This document shows positions 1-5,045 of a DNA stretch of 7,150 nucleotides, piece by piece. How positions within the stretch are numbered: position 1 is the first letter of the stretch; each line of letters opens with the position of its first letter. The notes beneath the pieces were generated by a model. It saw only the letters and a program-made list of their open reading frames with translations. It did no database searches and was not told the origin of the DNA. A program made the position numbers and the translations under genes. This DNA is from DATHWB01 sp040905965 (GTDB lineage Bacteria; Actinomycetota; Acidimicrobiia; Spongiisociales; ZC4RG35): assembly GCA_040905965.1 (NCBI GenBank), contig JBBDQP010000042.1, forward strand, positions 1 through 7,150. Reading direction: 5' to 3'.

Positions 1-3
1 GCG

Positions 4-285
4 TCAGGCGGAGGCGGTGACTTCTACGACGCCGGGGACGCGGTCGACGAGGATGCGTTCGATACCGGCTTTCAGGGTCATCATCGACATGGGACAGCCG
101 CCGCAGGCACCGACCATCTGCAGGTTGACCACTCCGTCTTCGGCGCCGAGCAGCACGATGTCGCCCCCATCCATCTGGATGGCGGGGCGGATGTACTCGA
201 GTGCGGCCTGAAGCTTGTCCAGGTCGATGTCGCCCGCCTCTTTCGGGGCGTTCGAGGTGATGGTGACGGGGGTGGTCTCGGGCAT
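4..285 (-). CDS. NifU C-terminal (Nfu) domain Fe-S cluster protein
   Basis: 93-residue protein made of little more than one Nfu domain. Seen: the signature MDGGDIVLL at residues 38-46, then GACGGCP at 59-65, whose C61-x-x-C64 pair is the cluster-binding motif of the family, then the usual LKAGIERIL helix (71-79) and the VPGVVEV strand (83-89). Known of the family: Nfu domains bind a [4Fe-4S] cluster between two monomers and deliver it to apo-enzymes in the cytoplasm. The reading frame stays open upstream to 678, but that extension is arginine-rich, low-complexity and antisense-like, and it overlaps the end of the neighbouring gene in another frame, so the ATG at 285 is preferred. No Shine-Dalgarno is visible. 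A TACGAT box ends 9 bases before the ATG, which fits a short or absent leader. No other Fe-S assembly gene (suf/isc) is visible nearby, so this copy looks like a stand-alone carrier. Identification is firm; its client proteins are unknown. Confidence 0.93.
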   Translation of the reverse strand: MPETTPVTITSNAPKEAGDIDLDKLQAALEYIRPAIQMDGGDIVLLGAEDGVVNLQMVGACGGCPMSMMTLKAGIERILVDRVPGVVEVTASA

Positions 286-294
286 GTGCGACCA

Positions 295-300
295 ATCGTA
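295..300 (-). promoter_or_regulatory. candidate -10 box for the Nfu gene
   Basis: On the minus strand TACGAT (4 of 6 matches to TATAAT) ends 9 bases before the ATG at 285. There is no convincing -35. The spacing would put transcription start at or next to the start codon. By-eye call only. Confidence 0.35.
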
Positions 301-308
301 CGGGGGGA

Positions 309-326
309 CGTTCGATTGAGCGAACG
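309..326. repeat. 6-bp inverted repeat between the SpoIID-domain gene and the Nfu gene
   Basis: CGTTCG (309-314) and CGAACG (321-326) form a perfect 6-bp inverted repeat with a 6-base spacer. It lies 15 bases past the stop of the upstream minus-strand gene and about where the -35 of the candidate Nfu promoter would fall. It could be an RNA hairpin at the end of the SpoIID-domain transcript (no U-run follows) or a binding site for a dimeric regulator. The sequence alone does not decide between these. Confidence 0.4.
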
Positions 327-341
327 CCTGATCGCGACGGG

Positions 342-1904
342 CTATTCCACCCCGGAGGGGATGCGCAACGTGGTCGAGTGGTCTCCGAGCGGCGACCGAA
401 CGAACACCTCCACCGTGATCACCGTTCTCGTGCGGGGCGGCTGGAGATCGACGGCGATGACACCTGCGTTCCTGATCTCCCACCCGCTGTCCGAGACCAC
501 ACGAGATCCTTCGGCGACGACGATCCTCGTTTCGGCTGCGCTCCTGCTCCGCACCGTGACGAGTTCGACGGCTCCCCCGCTGTCGGAGAATGTGCGCCAC
601 CCGCCCACCCGCGGGGGAAGTCCGAGACCTTCCGGCGGGTCGATGACGGCCACGCCGTTCTCCCAGGTCACGGTCCACGAGCCGAGTTCACCCGCGCTCA
701 CCTCTTCACCGTCGACGAGTACTCGGACGGGACCATCCGGAACGATGCCGACTTCCATCGCCTCGGTACCAAGGCCGACACGTATCCGGTCCGGGAGGAG
801 ATCGGCTTGGATCGGCCGTACCCCTCCATAGAAGTGGGCGAGGATCTCCTGGTAGGAGGCGCCGGCTGTTGCCATGGCCTCCGCTCCGAACTGGCTCATC
901 CCTACGAGGTGGCCCCATCCGCCGCCCCGTACCCGAAACTGCTGTTCGAACCCTGGCGGACCGTCGACCAGAGAGTGGTAGTTCAGCTCGGACCGGATCG
1001 TGTAGTTGGGCGACATGATCGTCTGTGGATACCGCCTGGTGCTGTCCGGTCGAAGTGCAGGGAAGTGATCGGGATACAGGTCGGCGGCCGCACGGTTGAG
1101 CAGGGTGCGAAGCGTCCACGTGTCGATCGTCCGTTTGCCCGCCGTGCCCACCACCGTGATCGTCCACGGACCTTCGCCGTCGGCGGTGCGCCGCGAGACG
1201 ACGTTGATCAACGTTCCTTCGACGAGTCCGGCGTGTGAAAGCATCGCCTCCGCCTGTGTTCGTGAGAGCACGAAGTCCCAACTGACGAAGGGAGACGTCT
1301 CGTCGGGGGACGGCACCGCGCGCAGGTTCTGGTCGGGACTCGACCCCGGAAAGACATCTTCGACGTTGCGCGTCCGTCCGTCACTTGTCGACGAATAGAG
1401 CGCCTGAACGGGACTGTCGCCGGTGAGCAGCACTTCGCCCGACGTCCGTTCGACGGCGGCGACCCAGCGCTGTCCTTCCGATCCGGCCAACCCGCCAACA
1501 CCGGCGTACACCTGACAGGCCGTGGTGGCGCAGATGTCGTAGCTGAACGTCCGACCGTTCGGTGATCGGCCGCGATCGAGGGTCCAGGCGAGATACGTCC
1601 GTGCTGCGACCACCTGTGCCGCCAAAGCCTCCTCCGGCCAGGAGAAGGGCACCTCGCGTATTCCGAGCAGGTAGTCGTCGATCGTGGTCTCGACGACTGT
1701 CGAAAGACCGCCGCGGTGCGCGGTCACCGTCATGGTTCCGGAATGGATGCGGTCGCCACTTCCGAGCCGAACACCGGGAGCAGGTTCGAAGACGATCGCA
1801 GTCGCCGCGATCCGGTCGTCGAGTTCGTCGGTTTGGGCGCTGGCCGGAAGGGCTGCCATCAGCGCGGCGAGAGCGGCCACCAGGATTCGTCGAAAGGGAG
1901 CCAC
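342..1904 (-). CDS. exported SpoIID/LytB-domain protein, likely peptidoglycan-acting
   Basis: 520 residues from the GTG at 1904. Residues 1-23 are a typical signal peptide: FRR, a hydrophobic Ala/Leu core, then ASA before Gln24. The SpoIID domain follows: YLLGIREVP (78-86), whose Glu84 aligns with the catalytic Glu of SpoIID; AAQVVAARTY (95-104); YSSTSDGRT (170-178); and the C-terminal hallmark GGGWGHLVGMSQFG (327-340) with HFYGG (357-361). A Cys125/Cys130 pair just before QVYAG sits where some SpoIID proteins have a metal-binding Cys motif; a disulfide is equally possible. About 160 residues after the domain look beta-rich and are unassigned. Known: SpoIID is a lytic transglycosylase acting on denuded glycan strands in endospore formers. 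The exact reaction here is inferred. Start choice: an in-frame TTG at 1934 would add ten residues before the signal peptide, but GTG 1904 is the commoner codon, gives a normal n-region, and has a TANNNT box 7 bases upstream. Transcribed away from rpiB. Confidence 0.88.
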   Translation of the reverse strand: MAPFRRILVAALAALMAALPASAQTDELDDRIAATAIVFEPAPGVRLGSGDRIHSGTMTVTAHRGGLSTVVETTIDDYLLGIREVPFSWPEEALAAQVVAARTYLAWTLDRGRSPNGRTFSYDICATTACQVYAGVGGLAGSEGQRWVAAVERTSGEVLLTGDSPVQALYSSTSDGRTRNVEDVFPGSSPDQNLRAVPSPDETSPFVSWDFVLSRTQAEAMLSHAGLVEGTLINVVSRRTADGEGPWTITVVGTAGKRTIDTWTLRTLLNRAAADLYPDHFPALRPDSTRRYPQTIMSPNYTIRSELNYHSLVDGPPGFEQQFRVRGGGWGHLVGMSQFGAEAMATAGASYQEILAHFYGGVRPIQADLLPDRIRVGLGTEAMEVGIVPDGPVRVLVDGEEVSAGELGSWTVTWENGVAVIDPPEGLGLPPRVGGWRTFSDSGGAVELVTVRSRSAAETRIVVAEGSRVVSDSGWEIRNAGVIAVDLQPPRTRTVITVEVFVRSPLGDHSTTLRIPSGVE

Positions 1905-1911
1905 CGAGTCA

Positions 1912-1917
1912 ACGGTA
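1912..1917 (-). promoter_or_regulatory. candidate leaderless -10 box for the SpoIID-domain gene
   Basis: On the minus strand TACCGT ends 7 bases before the GTG at 1904, the spacing expected when transcription begins at the start codon. No purine-rich ribosome site precedes either possible start. This box supports GTG 1904 over TTG 1934, because it would lie inside the coding region if TTG were used. Confidence 0.4.
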
Positions 1918-1947
1918 GAAGGCAGGTGGTCCAATGCCGGTGCTGGC

Positions 1948-1953
1948 TACCCT
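1948..1953 (+). promoter_or_regulatory. candidate leaderless -10 box for rpiB
   Basis: TACCCT ends 8 bases before the rpiB ATG at 1962. No Shine-Dalgarno lies between them, so a leaderless or near-leaderless message is plausible. No clear -35 is seen. Confidence 0.35.
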
Positions 1954-1961
1954 CACCGCTG

Positions 1962-2402
1962 ATGCGTATCGCCCTGGGTGCCGACCATGCCGGCTACGAC
2001 CTGAAACAACACATCGGTTCGATGCTGGCCGAGATGGGCGTCACCGTGATCGACCTGGGCACGCACTCCACCGACCCCGTCGACTATCCGGACTTCGCCG
2101 CAGCTGTCGCCCGGGCGGTCACAGACGGTCGGGCCGACCGGGGCATCATCGTCTGCGGGTCGGGCGCCGGGGCATGCGTCGCGGCCAACAAGGTCAACGG
2201 GATCCGTGCTGCGGTCGCCCACGACACCTATACCGCCCACCAGGCAGTCGAACACGACGACGTCAACGTGCTCTGTCTCGGTAGCCGGGTCATCGGCCAG
2301 AACGTCGCAGACGAGTCGGTCAAAGCATTCATCAGTGCCGAGTTCACCCATGAGGAACGCCACGTCAGGCGTCTCAACAAGGTCAAAGCCCTCGAAGGCT
2401 GA
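1962..2402 (+). CDS. rpiB: ribose-5-phosphate isomerase B (RpiB/LacAB family)
   Basis: 146 residues, the normal length for RpiB. Interconverts ribulose 5-phosphate and ribose 5-phosphate in the non-oxidative pentose phosphate pathway, in the cytoplasm. Seen: ALGADHAGYDLK at the N terminus with His9; GIIVCGSGAG (61-70) with Cys65, the position of the catalytic base in E. coli-type RpiB; AHDTYTA (86-92) with His87; HDDVNVLCLGSR (98-109) with His98; and a basic C-terminal stretch ERHVRRLNKV (132-141) of the kind that binds substrate phosphate. Mycobacterial RpiB lacks the catalytic Cys and uses a different base, so this copy follows the Cys-type mechanism. The frame is open upstream to 1716, but MRIALGADHAG is the canonical N terminus. 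Divergent from the SpoIID-domain gene and convergent with vapC, with only 13 bases between stop codons. Ribose/allose isomerases of this fold can overlap in substrate, so allose-6-phosphate activity cannot be excluded. Confidence 0.95.
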   Translation: MRIALGADHAGYDLKQHIGSMLAEMGVTVIDLGTHSTDPVDYPDFAAAVARAVTDGRADRGIIVCGSGAGACVAANKVNGIRAAVAHDTYTAHQAVEHDDVNVLCLGSRVIGQNVADESVKAFISAEFTHEERHVRRLNKVKALEG

Positions 2403-2403
2403 A

Positions 2404-2428
2404 CACCGCCTCGGCTCAGGTGGCGGTG
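2404..2428. terminator. candidate bidirectional hairpin between rpiB and vapC
   Basis: CACCGCC (2404-2410) and GGCGGTG (2422-2428) are a perfect 7-bp inverted repeat with an 11-base loop. It starts two bases after the rpiB stop codon and runs over the vapC stop codon into its last codons, so it could fold in both convergent transcripts. There is no U-run on either side, so it is not a classical intrinsic terminator. Confidence 0.4.
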
Positions 2429-2838
2429 AGGACCGTGGCGTGTATCCCTGTCACGGGCGGCCAGTTGCGATCTGTAGTGACGATCGTGTCTGCGCCGACG
2501 GCCAGCGCCTCGCCCACGATCAGTGCATCCGGCATCCGCCACTGTCTGCGACGGCGATCCGCCAACCCGGCGGACCGCAACTGTGCCGCCCGGTCGCACC
2601 CCGCCGAGTCGAGTACACCGACGTCCACGGTCAACCGGCGGAGCAACGCCCGAAACCATTCCTCGGTCGCGCCGGCGCGCAACACCATCTCGAGTGCCTC
2701 GGCGTATGCCACGGCCGGCAGCCACATCCTGCCGCGGGCGTGGGCGACAGGAAGGGCCTCCAGTACCGAACGATGGAACGGGTCGGACGCGTCCAGAAAC
2801 CCGATCACCACGCCGGTGTCCAGCGCCGTCAGTCCCAC
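2416..2838 (-). CDS. vapC: VapC-type PIN-domain toxin (RNase)
   Basis: 140 residues, typical for a VapC toxin. PIN domains are Mg2+-dependent endoribonucleases; VapC toxins usually cleave tRNA or rRNA until neutralised by VapB. Seen: ALDTGVVIGFLD (5-16) with first acid Asp7; PAVAYAEALE (41-50) with Glu47; MPDALIVGEAL (102-112) with Asp104; TTDRNW (121-126) with Asp123. These four acidic residues form the expected active site, so the toxin looks intact. The start is a GTG at 2838 inside the last codons of vapB (10-base overlap), consistent with translational coupling that keeps toxin below antitoxin. An arginine run (RRRR, 95-98) precedes the third acidic motif. Its stop is 13 bases from the rpiB stop, in convergent orientation. 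The RNA target cannot be read from the sequence. Confidence 0.92.
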   Translation of the reverse strand: MGLTALDTGVVIGFLDASDPFHRSVLEALPVAHARGRMWLPAVAYAEALEMVLRAGATEEWFRALLRRLTVDVGVLDSAGCDRAAQLRSAGLADRRRRQWRMPDALIVGEALAVGADTIVTTDRNWPPVTGIHATVLTAT

Positions 2839-3041
2839 TCGTCCCTCAACTCATCGAGCAATGACCGCTCGATACGCCCCGTGAGCTGACCTGCAGCCAT
2901 GCGGACGATGTCGGCATACGGCTCGATGACGATCGCCGACCCTTCGACCCGCACGGCCACCTCGTCGCCGGCCCGCAGCCCGACTGTGTCGAGCACCGCC
3001 ACTGGGAGCGTGATCTGATGCTTGCTGCTGATTCGAGGCAT
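2829..3041 (-). CDS. vapB: VapB-type antitoxin, AbrB/SpoVT-like DNA-binding domain
   Basis: 70 residues from the ATG at 3041. The N-terminal half is a swapped-hairpin AbrB domain: RISSKHQITLPVAVLDTVGL (3-22), then AGDEVAVRVEG (24-34) and AIVIEP (36-41). The C-terminal tail, RIERSLLDELRDEWD (56-70), is helical and acidic and is the likely toxin-binding segment that blocks the PIN active site. Known: VapB dimerises through the AbrB domain and represses its own operon, often more tightly in complex with VapC. The frame is open to 3113, but MPRISSKHQ is the normal start of this family, and a TATAGT box lies 6 bases upstream of its ATG, which would be internal to a longer form. A perfect inverted repeat over that promoter is the obvious operator. 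The stop codon lies within the first codons of vapC. Confidence 0.92.
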   Translation of the reverse strand: MPRISSKHQITLPVAVLDTVGLRAGDEVAVRVEGSAIVIEPYADIVRMAAGQLTGRIERSLLDELRDEWD

Positions 3042-3047
3042 GCCTTT

Positions 3048-3053
3048 ACTATA
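3048..3053 (-). promoter_or_regulatory. -10 box of the vapBC operon (leaderless)
   Basis: Minus-strand TATAGT (5 of 6 matches to TATAAT) ends 6 bases before the vapB ATG, so transcription would start at or within a base or two of the A of the ATG. The surrounding bases are locally AT-rich in an otherwise GC-rich window. No strong -35 match. Confidence 0.55.
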
Positions 3054-3055
3054 AT
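3050..3055 (+). promoter_or_regulatory. -10 box of the PPOX/F420-type gene, with downstream ribosome site
   Basis: Plus-strand TATAAT is a perfect -10 match and overlaps the vapBC -10 box on the other strand by four bases. Transcription would start near 3062. AAAGGA at 3066-3071 is a plausible ribosome binding site ten bases before the ATG at 3082. The -35 region is weak, which may mean an activator or an extended element is needed. Confidence 0.5.
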
Positions 3056-3081
3056 TGCTGTCAGTAAAGGATTGATCGACC

Positions 3082-3555
3082 ATGATGGGACATATGCCTG
3101 AGATCGCGACCAACCGATCCGTCGACCGTCCGGAGCTGGAGGCATTCGTCCGTCCGCGCCATCACGGGGTGCTGCTGACCACCAGAAGAGATGGCCGGCC
3201 GCAGGCATCGCTGGTGACGATGGGTTTGGACGGCGAAGGCCGGATCGTGGTGTCGACCTATCCGGAGCGGGCAAAAACGCACAATCTCCGCCGGAACTCG
3301 ACCGCATCGATGGTGGTGCTGTCCGACGATTTCGGCGGCGAGTGGGTCCAGGTCGACGGAACGGCCGAGGTCATCGAGCTCCCCGAAGCATTGGAGCCGC
3401 TCGTCGAGTACTTCCGGGTGATCTCCGGAGAACATCCGGATTGGGACGAGTATCGGGAGGCGATGACCCGACAGGGCAAGTGCCTCATCCGCCTCACCAT
3501 CGAACGGTGGGGACCGATCGCCAAAGGTGGCTTCCCCGCCCGACTGATCGACTGA
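3082..3555 (+). CDS. split-barrel PPOX-class protein, probably F420-dependent (FDOR-B type)
   Basis: 157 residues with the fold of pyridoxamine-5'-phosphate oxidase-like flavin/deazaflavin proteins. Seen: FVRPRHHGVLLTTRRDGRPQ (22-41), the first strands, with the common DGRPQ turn; IVVSTYPERAKTHNLRRNS (55-73), whose Arg64 and Lys66 lie where the cofactor phosphate is bound; ASMVVLSDDFGGEWVQVDGTAEV (75-97); and a closing LIRLTIERWGPIA (135-147). Known: in Actinomycetota, small proteins with this pattern (for example Rv1155 and Rv2991 of M. tuberculosis) bind coenzyme F420, and related ones bind FMN or heme. Substrate is unknown. The ATG at 3082 is preferred because AAAGGA precedes it; ATGs at 3085 and 3094 are possible. 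Divergent from vapB with only 40 bases between them, and convergent with the antiporter gene (14 bases between stops). F420 rather than FMN is inferred from family resemblance; no cofactor biosynthesis gene is visible here. Confidence 0.85.
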   Translation: MMGHMPEIATNRSVDRPELEAFVRPRHHGVLLTTRRDGRPQASLVTMGLDGEGRIVVSTYPERAKTHNLRRNSTASMVVLSDDFGGEWVQVDGTAEVIELPEALEPLVEYFRVISGEHPDWDEYREAMTRQGKCLIRLTIERWGPIAKGGFPARLID

Positions 3556-3569
3556 CGAAACCGGACTCC

Positions 3570-4811
3570 CTATCCCGCGTCCCGGGCGGACCGACGCTGC
3601 AGATACTCCATCGCCGGGGTCGCCGTCACTCCGTGAAGGACGACAGAGATCAGGACCACGAGAGCGGTGATGGCCCACACGATCTCCACTTGGATGAACT
3701 CGACCTGGTTCGTTGCATACGCCAGGTAGTAGAACGAACCGACTCCGCGTATCCCAAAGAATGAGATGACTGCGCGTTCGCGCACCGGGCTTCCGCTTCC
3801 GAGGAGCCCGACCCACCCTGCGACCGGCCGGCACACCAGAACGATCAACAGCGCCACCACACTCGCCTGCCACGTGAGATAGCTGAGGAGGCCGCTCACT
3901 ATCGCTCCACCGAAGAGGATGAGAACGACGGCGCTCAGGAGGCGTTCGATCTGGTCGGCGAAAGCGTGCATCTGAGCGAGATACTCGTGTCTCCGCTCCT
4001 GGTTGCGTATCACGACGCCCGCCACGAACACGGCGAGAAAGCCGTATCCGCCCAATATCTCGGTTCCGGCGTAGGTGATGAATGCGGCTCCGAGCGCCAT
4101 CATCCCATCCCTCGTGTGGGGGATTGGAGAACGCCGACTGAAGATCAACCAGCCGAGGAGTCTCCCCACAACCACACCGGCCGCCAATCCCATGCCGATC
4201 TTGTAGATCAATTCCACGAACACGAACTCAGCGAGCCAACCGGCGGGCGCGAGTCCTTGGAGTGCGATGAGGATGGCGAGGTTCGTGAACGGGAACGCCA
4301 AACCGTCGTTCAATCCGGCTTCGGACGTGAGGGCGAAGCGAACCTCGTCACTCTCTCCCTCCTCGTCACCGGGCCCCAGAAGCTGGACGTCGGATGCGAG
4401 GACTGGGTCGGTAGGAGCGAGTACTCCGCCGAGCAACAGCGCTGCGGCGGGAGTGAGTCCGAGTACCCACCATCCCAAGCCCGCAACGGCGGCAATGGTG
4501 ATCGGCATCGTGAATCCCAGCAGGCGCCAGGTGAGTGCCCAAGTGCGTGTCCCGGGGGCCCTGTTGATCGCAAGTCCGGCCCCGAGGAGAGCGGTGACCA
4601 CGCCGACCTCCGTCAGGAACTCGGCGATCCGTCGATATTCGATCGGATCGGGAGTGGGCAGGCCCAGCGGCAACGAAAAGAGCGCTGCCCCACCCGCCAC
4701 GTAGATGATCGGGAACGACAGCGGCCGGCTCGCCAAGACCCTGGGAAGACCGACCACGCCGAAGGCGGCAAGACCGAAGACCATGAGAGCGATTTCGTGC
4801 GTGTCGAACAT
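3570..4811 (-). CDS. CPA1/NhaP-type monovalent cation:proton antiporter
   Basis: 413 residues, almost entirely hydrophobic helices, so an inner-membrane protein. It should exchange Na+ or K+ for H+ in pH and salt homeostasis. Seen: APTDPVLASDVQ (132-143) with Thr134-Asp135, the unwound-helix motif of the family; LTSEAGLNDGLAFPF (161-175) with the Asn168-Asp169 pair that marks electroneutral CPA1 exchangers; RPVAGW (328-333); and FFGIRGVGSFYYL (351-363) with Arg354. An acidic loop GDEEGESDE (148-156) joins the two motif helices. There is no C-terminal RCK/TrkA domain, so no nucleotide gating is evident; the protein ends soon after the last helix. The frame runs back to 5021, but that extension crosses tRNA-Glu and is not membrane-like. 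MFDTHEIALM is chosen as N terminus (ATG 4811); ATG 4826 adds five residues. No ribosome site or TANNNT box precedes it, so it may be read from the gltX-tRNA transcript. Ion preference is not determinable. Confidence 0.9.
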   Translation of the reverse strand: MFDTHEIALMVFGLAAFGVVGLPRVLASRPLSFPIIYVAGGAALFSLPLGLPTPDPIEYRRIAEFLTEVGVVTALLGAGLAINRAPGTRTWALTWRLLGFTMPITIAAVAGLGWWVLGLTPAAALLLGGVLAPTDPVLASDVQLLGPGDEEGESDEVRFALTSEAGLNDGLAFPFTNLAILIALQGLAPAGWLAEFVFVELIYKIGMGLAAGVVVGRLLGWLIFSRRSPIPHTRDGMMALGAAFITYAGTEILGGYGFLAVFVAGVVIRNQERRHEYLAQMHAFADQIERLLSAVVLILFGGAIVSGLLSYLTWQASVVALLIVLVCRPVAGWVGLLGSGSPVRERAVISFFGIRGVGSFYYLAYATNQVEFIQVEIVWAITALVVLISVVLHGVTATPAMEYLQRRSARDAG

Positions 4812-4874
4812 GTGAGAAGGGATCATCGACGACGGTTGGCAGACCCGGCACCCGCCGACCCCACCATCGGGGCC

Positions 4875-4888
4875 GCCGCGATTGCGGC
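4875..4888. other. small hairpin in the tRNA-antiporter spacer
   Basis: The 105-base stretch 4812-4916 separates the tRNA 3' end from the antiporter ATG. It holds one perfect hairpin, GCCGC (4875-4879) with GCGGC (4884-4888) and a 4-base loop, about 28 bases past the tRNA. No U-run and no TANNNT box are present. It may mark tRNA 3' processing or weak termination; otherwise I see nothing in this spacer. Confidence 0.3.
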
Positions 4889-4916
4889 GAACAAGGTGGC
4901 AGAAGTCTTCGGATTG

Positions 4917-4989
4917 CAGCCCCGACCAGGTTCGAACTGGCGTTTCCGGCTTGAAAGGCCGGCGTCCTAGACCACTGGACGACGGGGCC
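4917..4989 (-). tRNA. tRNA-Glu, anticodon TTC
   Basis: A 73-base cloverleaf can be built by hand: acceptor strands GGCCCCG (4989-4983) and CGGGGCT (4924-4918), D stem GTCC/GGAC with GG in the loop, anticodon stem CCGGC/GCCGG around loop CTTTCAA (anticodon TTC, reading GAA and GAG), a 4-base variable loop, and T stem GCCAG/CTGGT around TTCGAAC. The discriminator is G73, as usual for bacterial tRNA-Glu. The 3' CCA is not encoded (CAA follows), so it must be added after transcription. The first acceptor pair is a G1-U72 wobble, while most bacterial tRNA-Glu have G1-C72; the T stem also opens with a G-U pair. It lies 56 bases downstream of gltX on the same strand, and no good promoter is visible for it alone. 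Confidence 0.95.
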
Positions 4990-4995
4990 ATGTCG

Positions 4996-5012
4996 ACCGG
5001 CTCACCGCCGGT
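4996..5012. repeat. hairpin just upstream of tRNA-Glu
   Basis: ACCGGC (4996-5001) and GCCGGT (5007-5012) give a perfect 6-bp stem with a 5-base loop, ending 6 bases before the mature tRNA 5' end. It is the second of two similar hairpins in the gltX-tRNA spacer. Possible role in processing of a gltX-tRNA precursor; inferred only from position. Confidence 0.45.
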
Positions 5013-5020
5013 GCGCGTCA

Positions 5021-5037
5021 CAGGCTAGCGAAGCCTG
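5021..5037. terminator. hairpin just after gltX
   Basis: CAGGCT (5021-5026) and AGCCTG (5032-5037) give a perfect 6-bp stem with a 5-base loop, 8 bases past the gltX stop codon. No U-run follows on the minus strand, so it may attenuate, protect the mRNA 3' end or guide processing rather than act as a full terminator. Confidence 0.4.
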
Positions 5038-5045
5038 CAAGGCGG

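Larger units (their letters stand above)
3043..3070. promoter_or_regulatory. inverted-repeat operator in the vapB / oxidoreductase divergent promoter
   Basis: CCTTTACT (3043-3050) and AGTAAAGG (3063-3070) form a perfect 8-bp inverted repeat with a 12-base spacer, half-sites centred 20 bases (about two helical turns) apart. It covers both candidate -10 boxes, and its right arm contains the candidate ribosome site of the plus-strand gene. AbrB-type VapB antitoxins are known to bind inverted repeats in their own promoter. Assignment to VapB is inferred from position; the repeat itself is seen directly. Confidence 0.65.

Noticed and set aside
309..326. LexA/SOS box
   Set aside because: The half-sites are in the opposite order (GTTCG then CGAAC) from the actinobacterial SOS box (CGAAC, four bases, GTTCG), and the spacer length differs.
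286..678. Long N-terminal extension of the Nfu gene frame
   Set aside because: The extension is arginine-rich and unlike any domain, and it overlaps the coding end of the SpoIID-domain gene in another frame; the domain is complete from the ATG at 285.
378..1238. 286-residue open frame on the plus strand
   Set aside because: It lies wholly antisense to the SpoIID-domain gene, whose motifs are clear, and has no recognisable domain.
3577..3597. 5-bp hairpin (GCGTC/GACGC) as a terminator between the oxidoreductase and antiporter genes
   Set aside because: The stem is short with an 11-base loop, has no U-run and lies inside the last codons of the antiporter; such repeats are expected by chance at this GC content.
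3966..4970. 334-residue open frame on the plus strand
   Set aside because: It is antisense to the antiporter and tRNA-Glu, charged and low-complexity with no recognisable motif, as expected for an open frame opposite a GC-rich gene.
4812..4989. tRNA-Glu as an integration site for a mobile element
   Set aside because: There is no integrase, no repeat of the tRNA 3' end in the window, and the neighbouring gene is an ordinary antiporter.
4812..5021. N-terminal extension of the antiporter frame
   Set aside because: It crosses the tRNA-Glu gene and encodes no membrane-like sequence; translation from 4811 (or 4826) gives a normal family N terminus.
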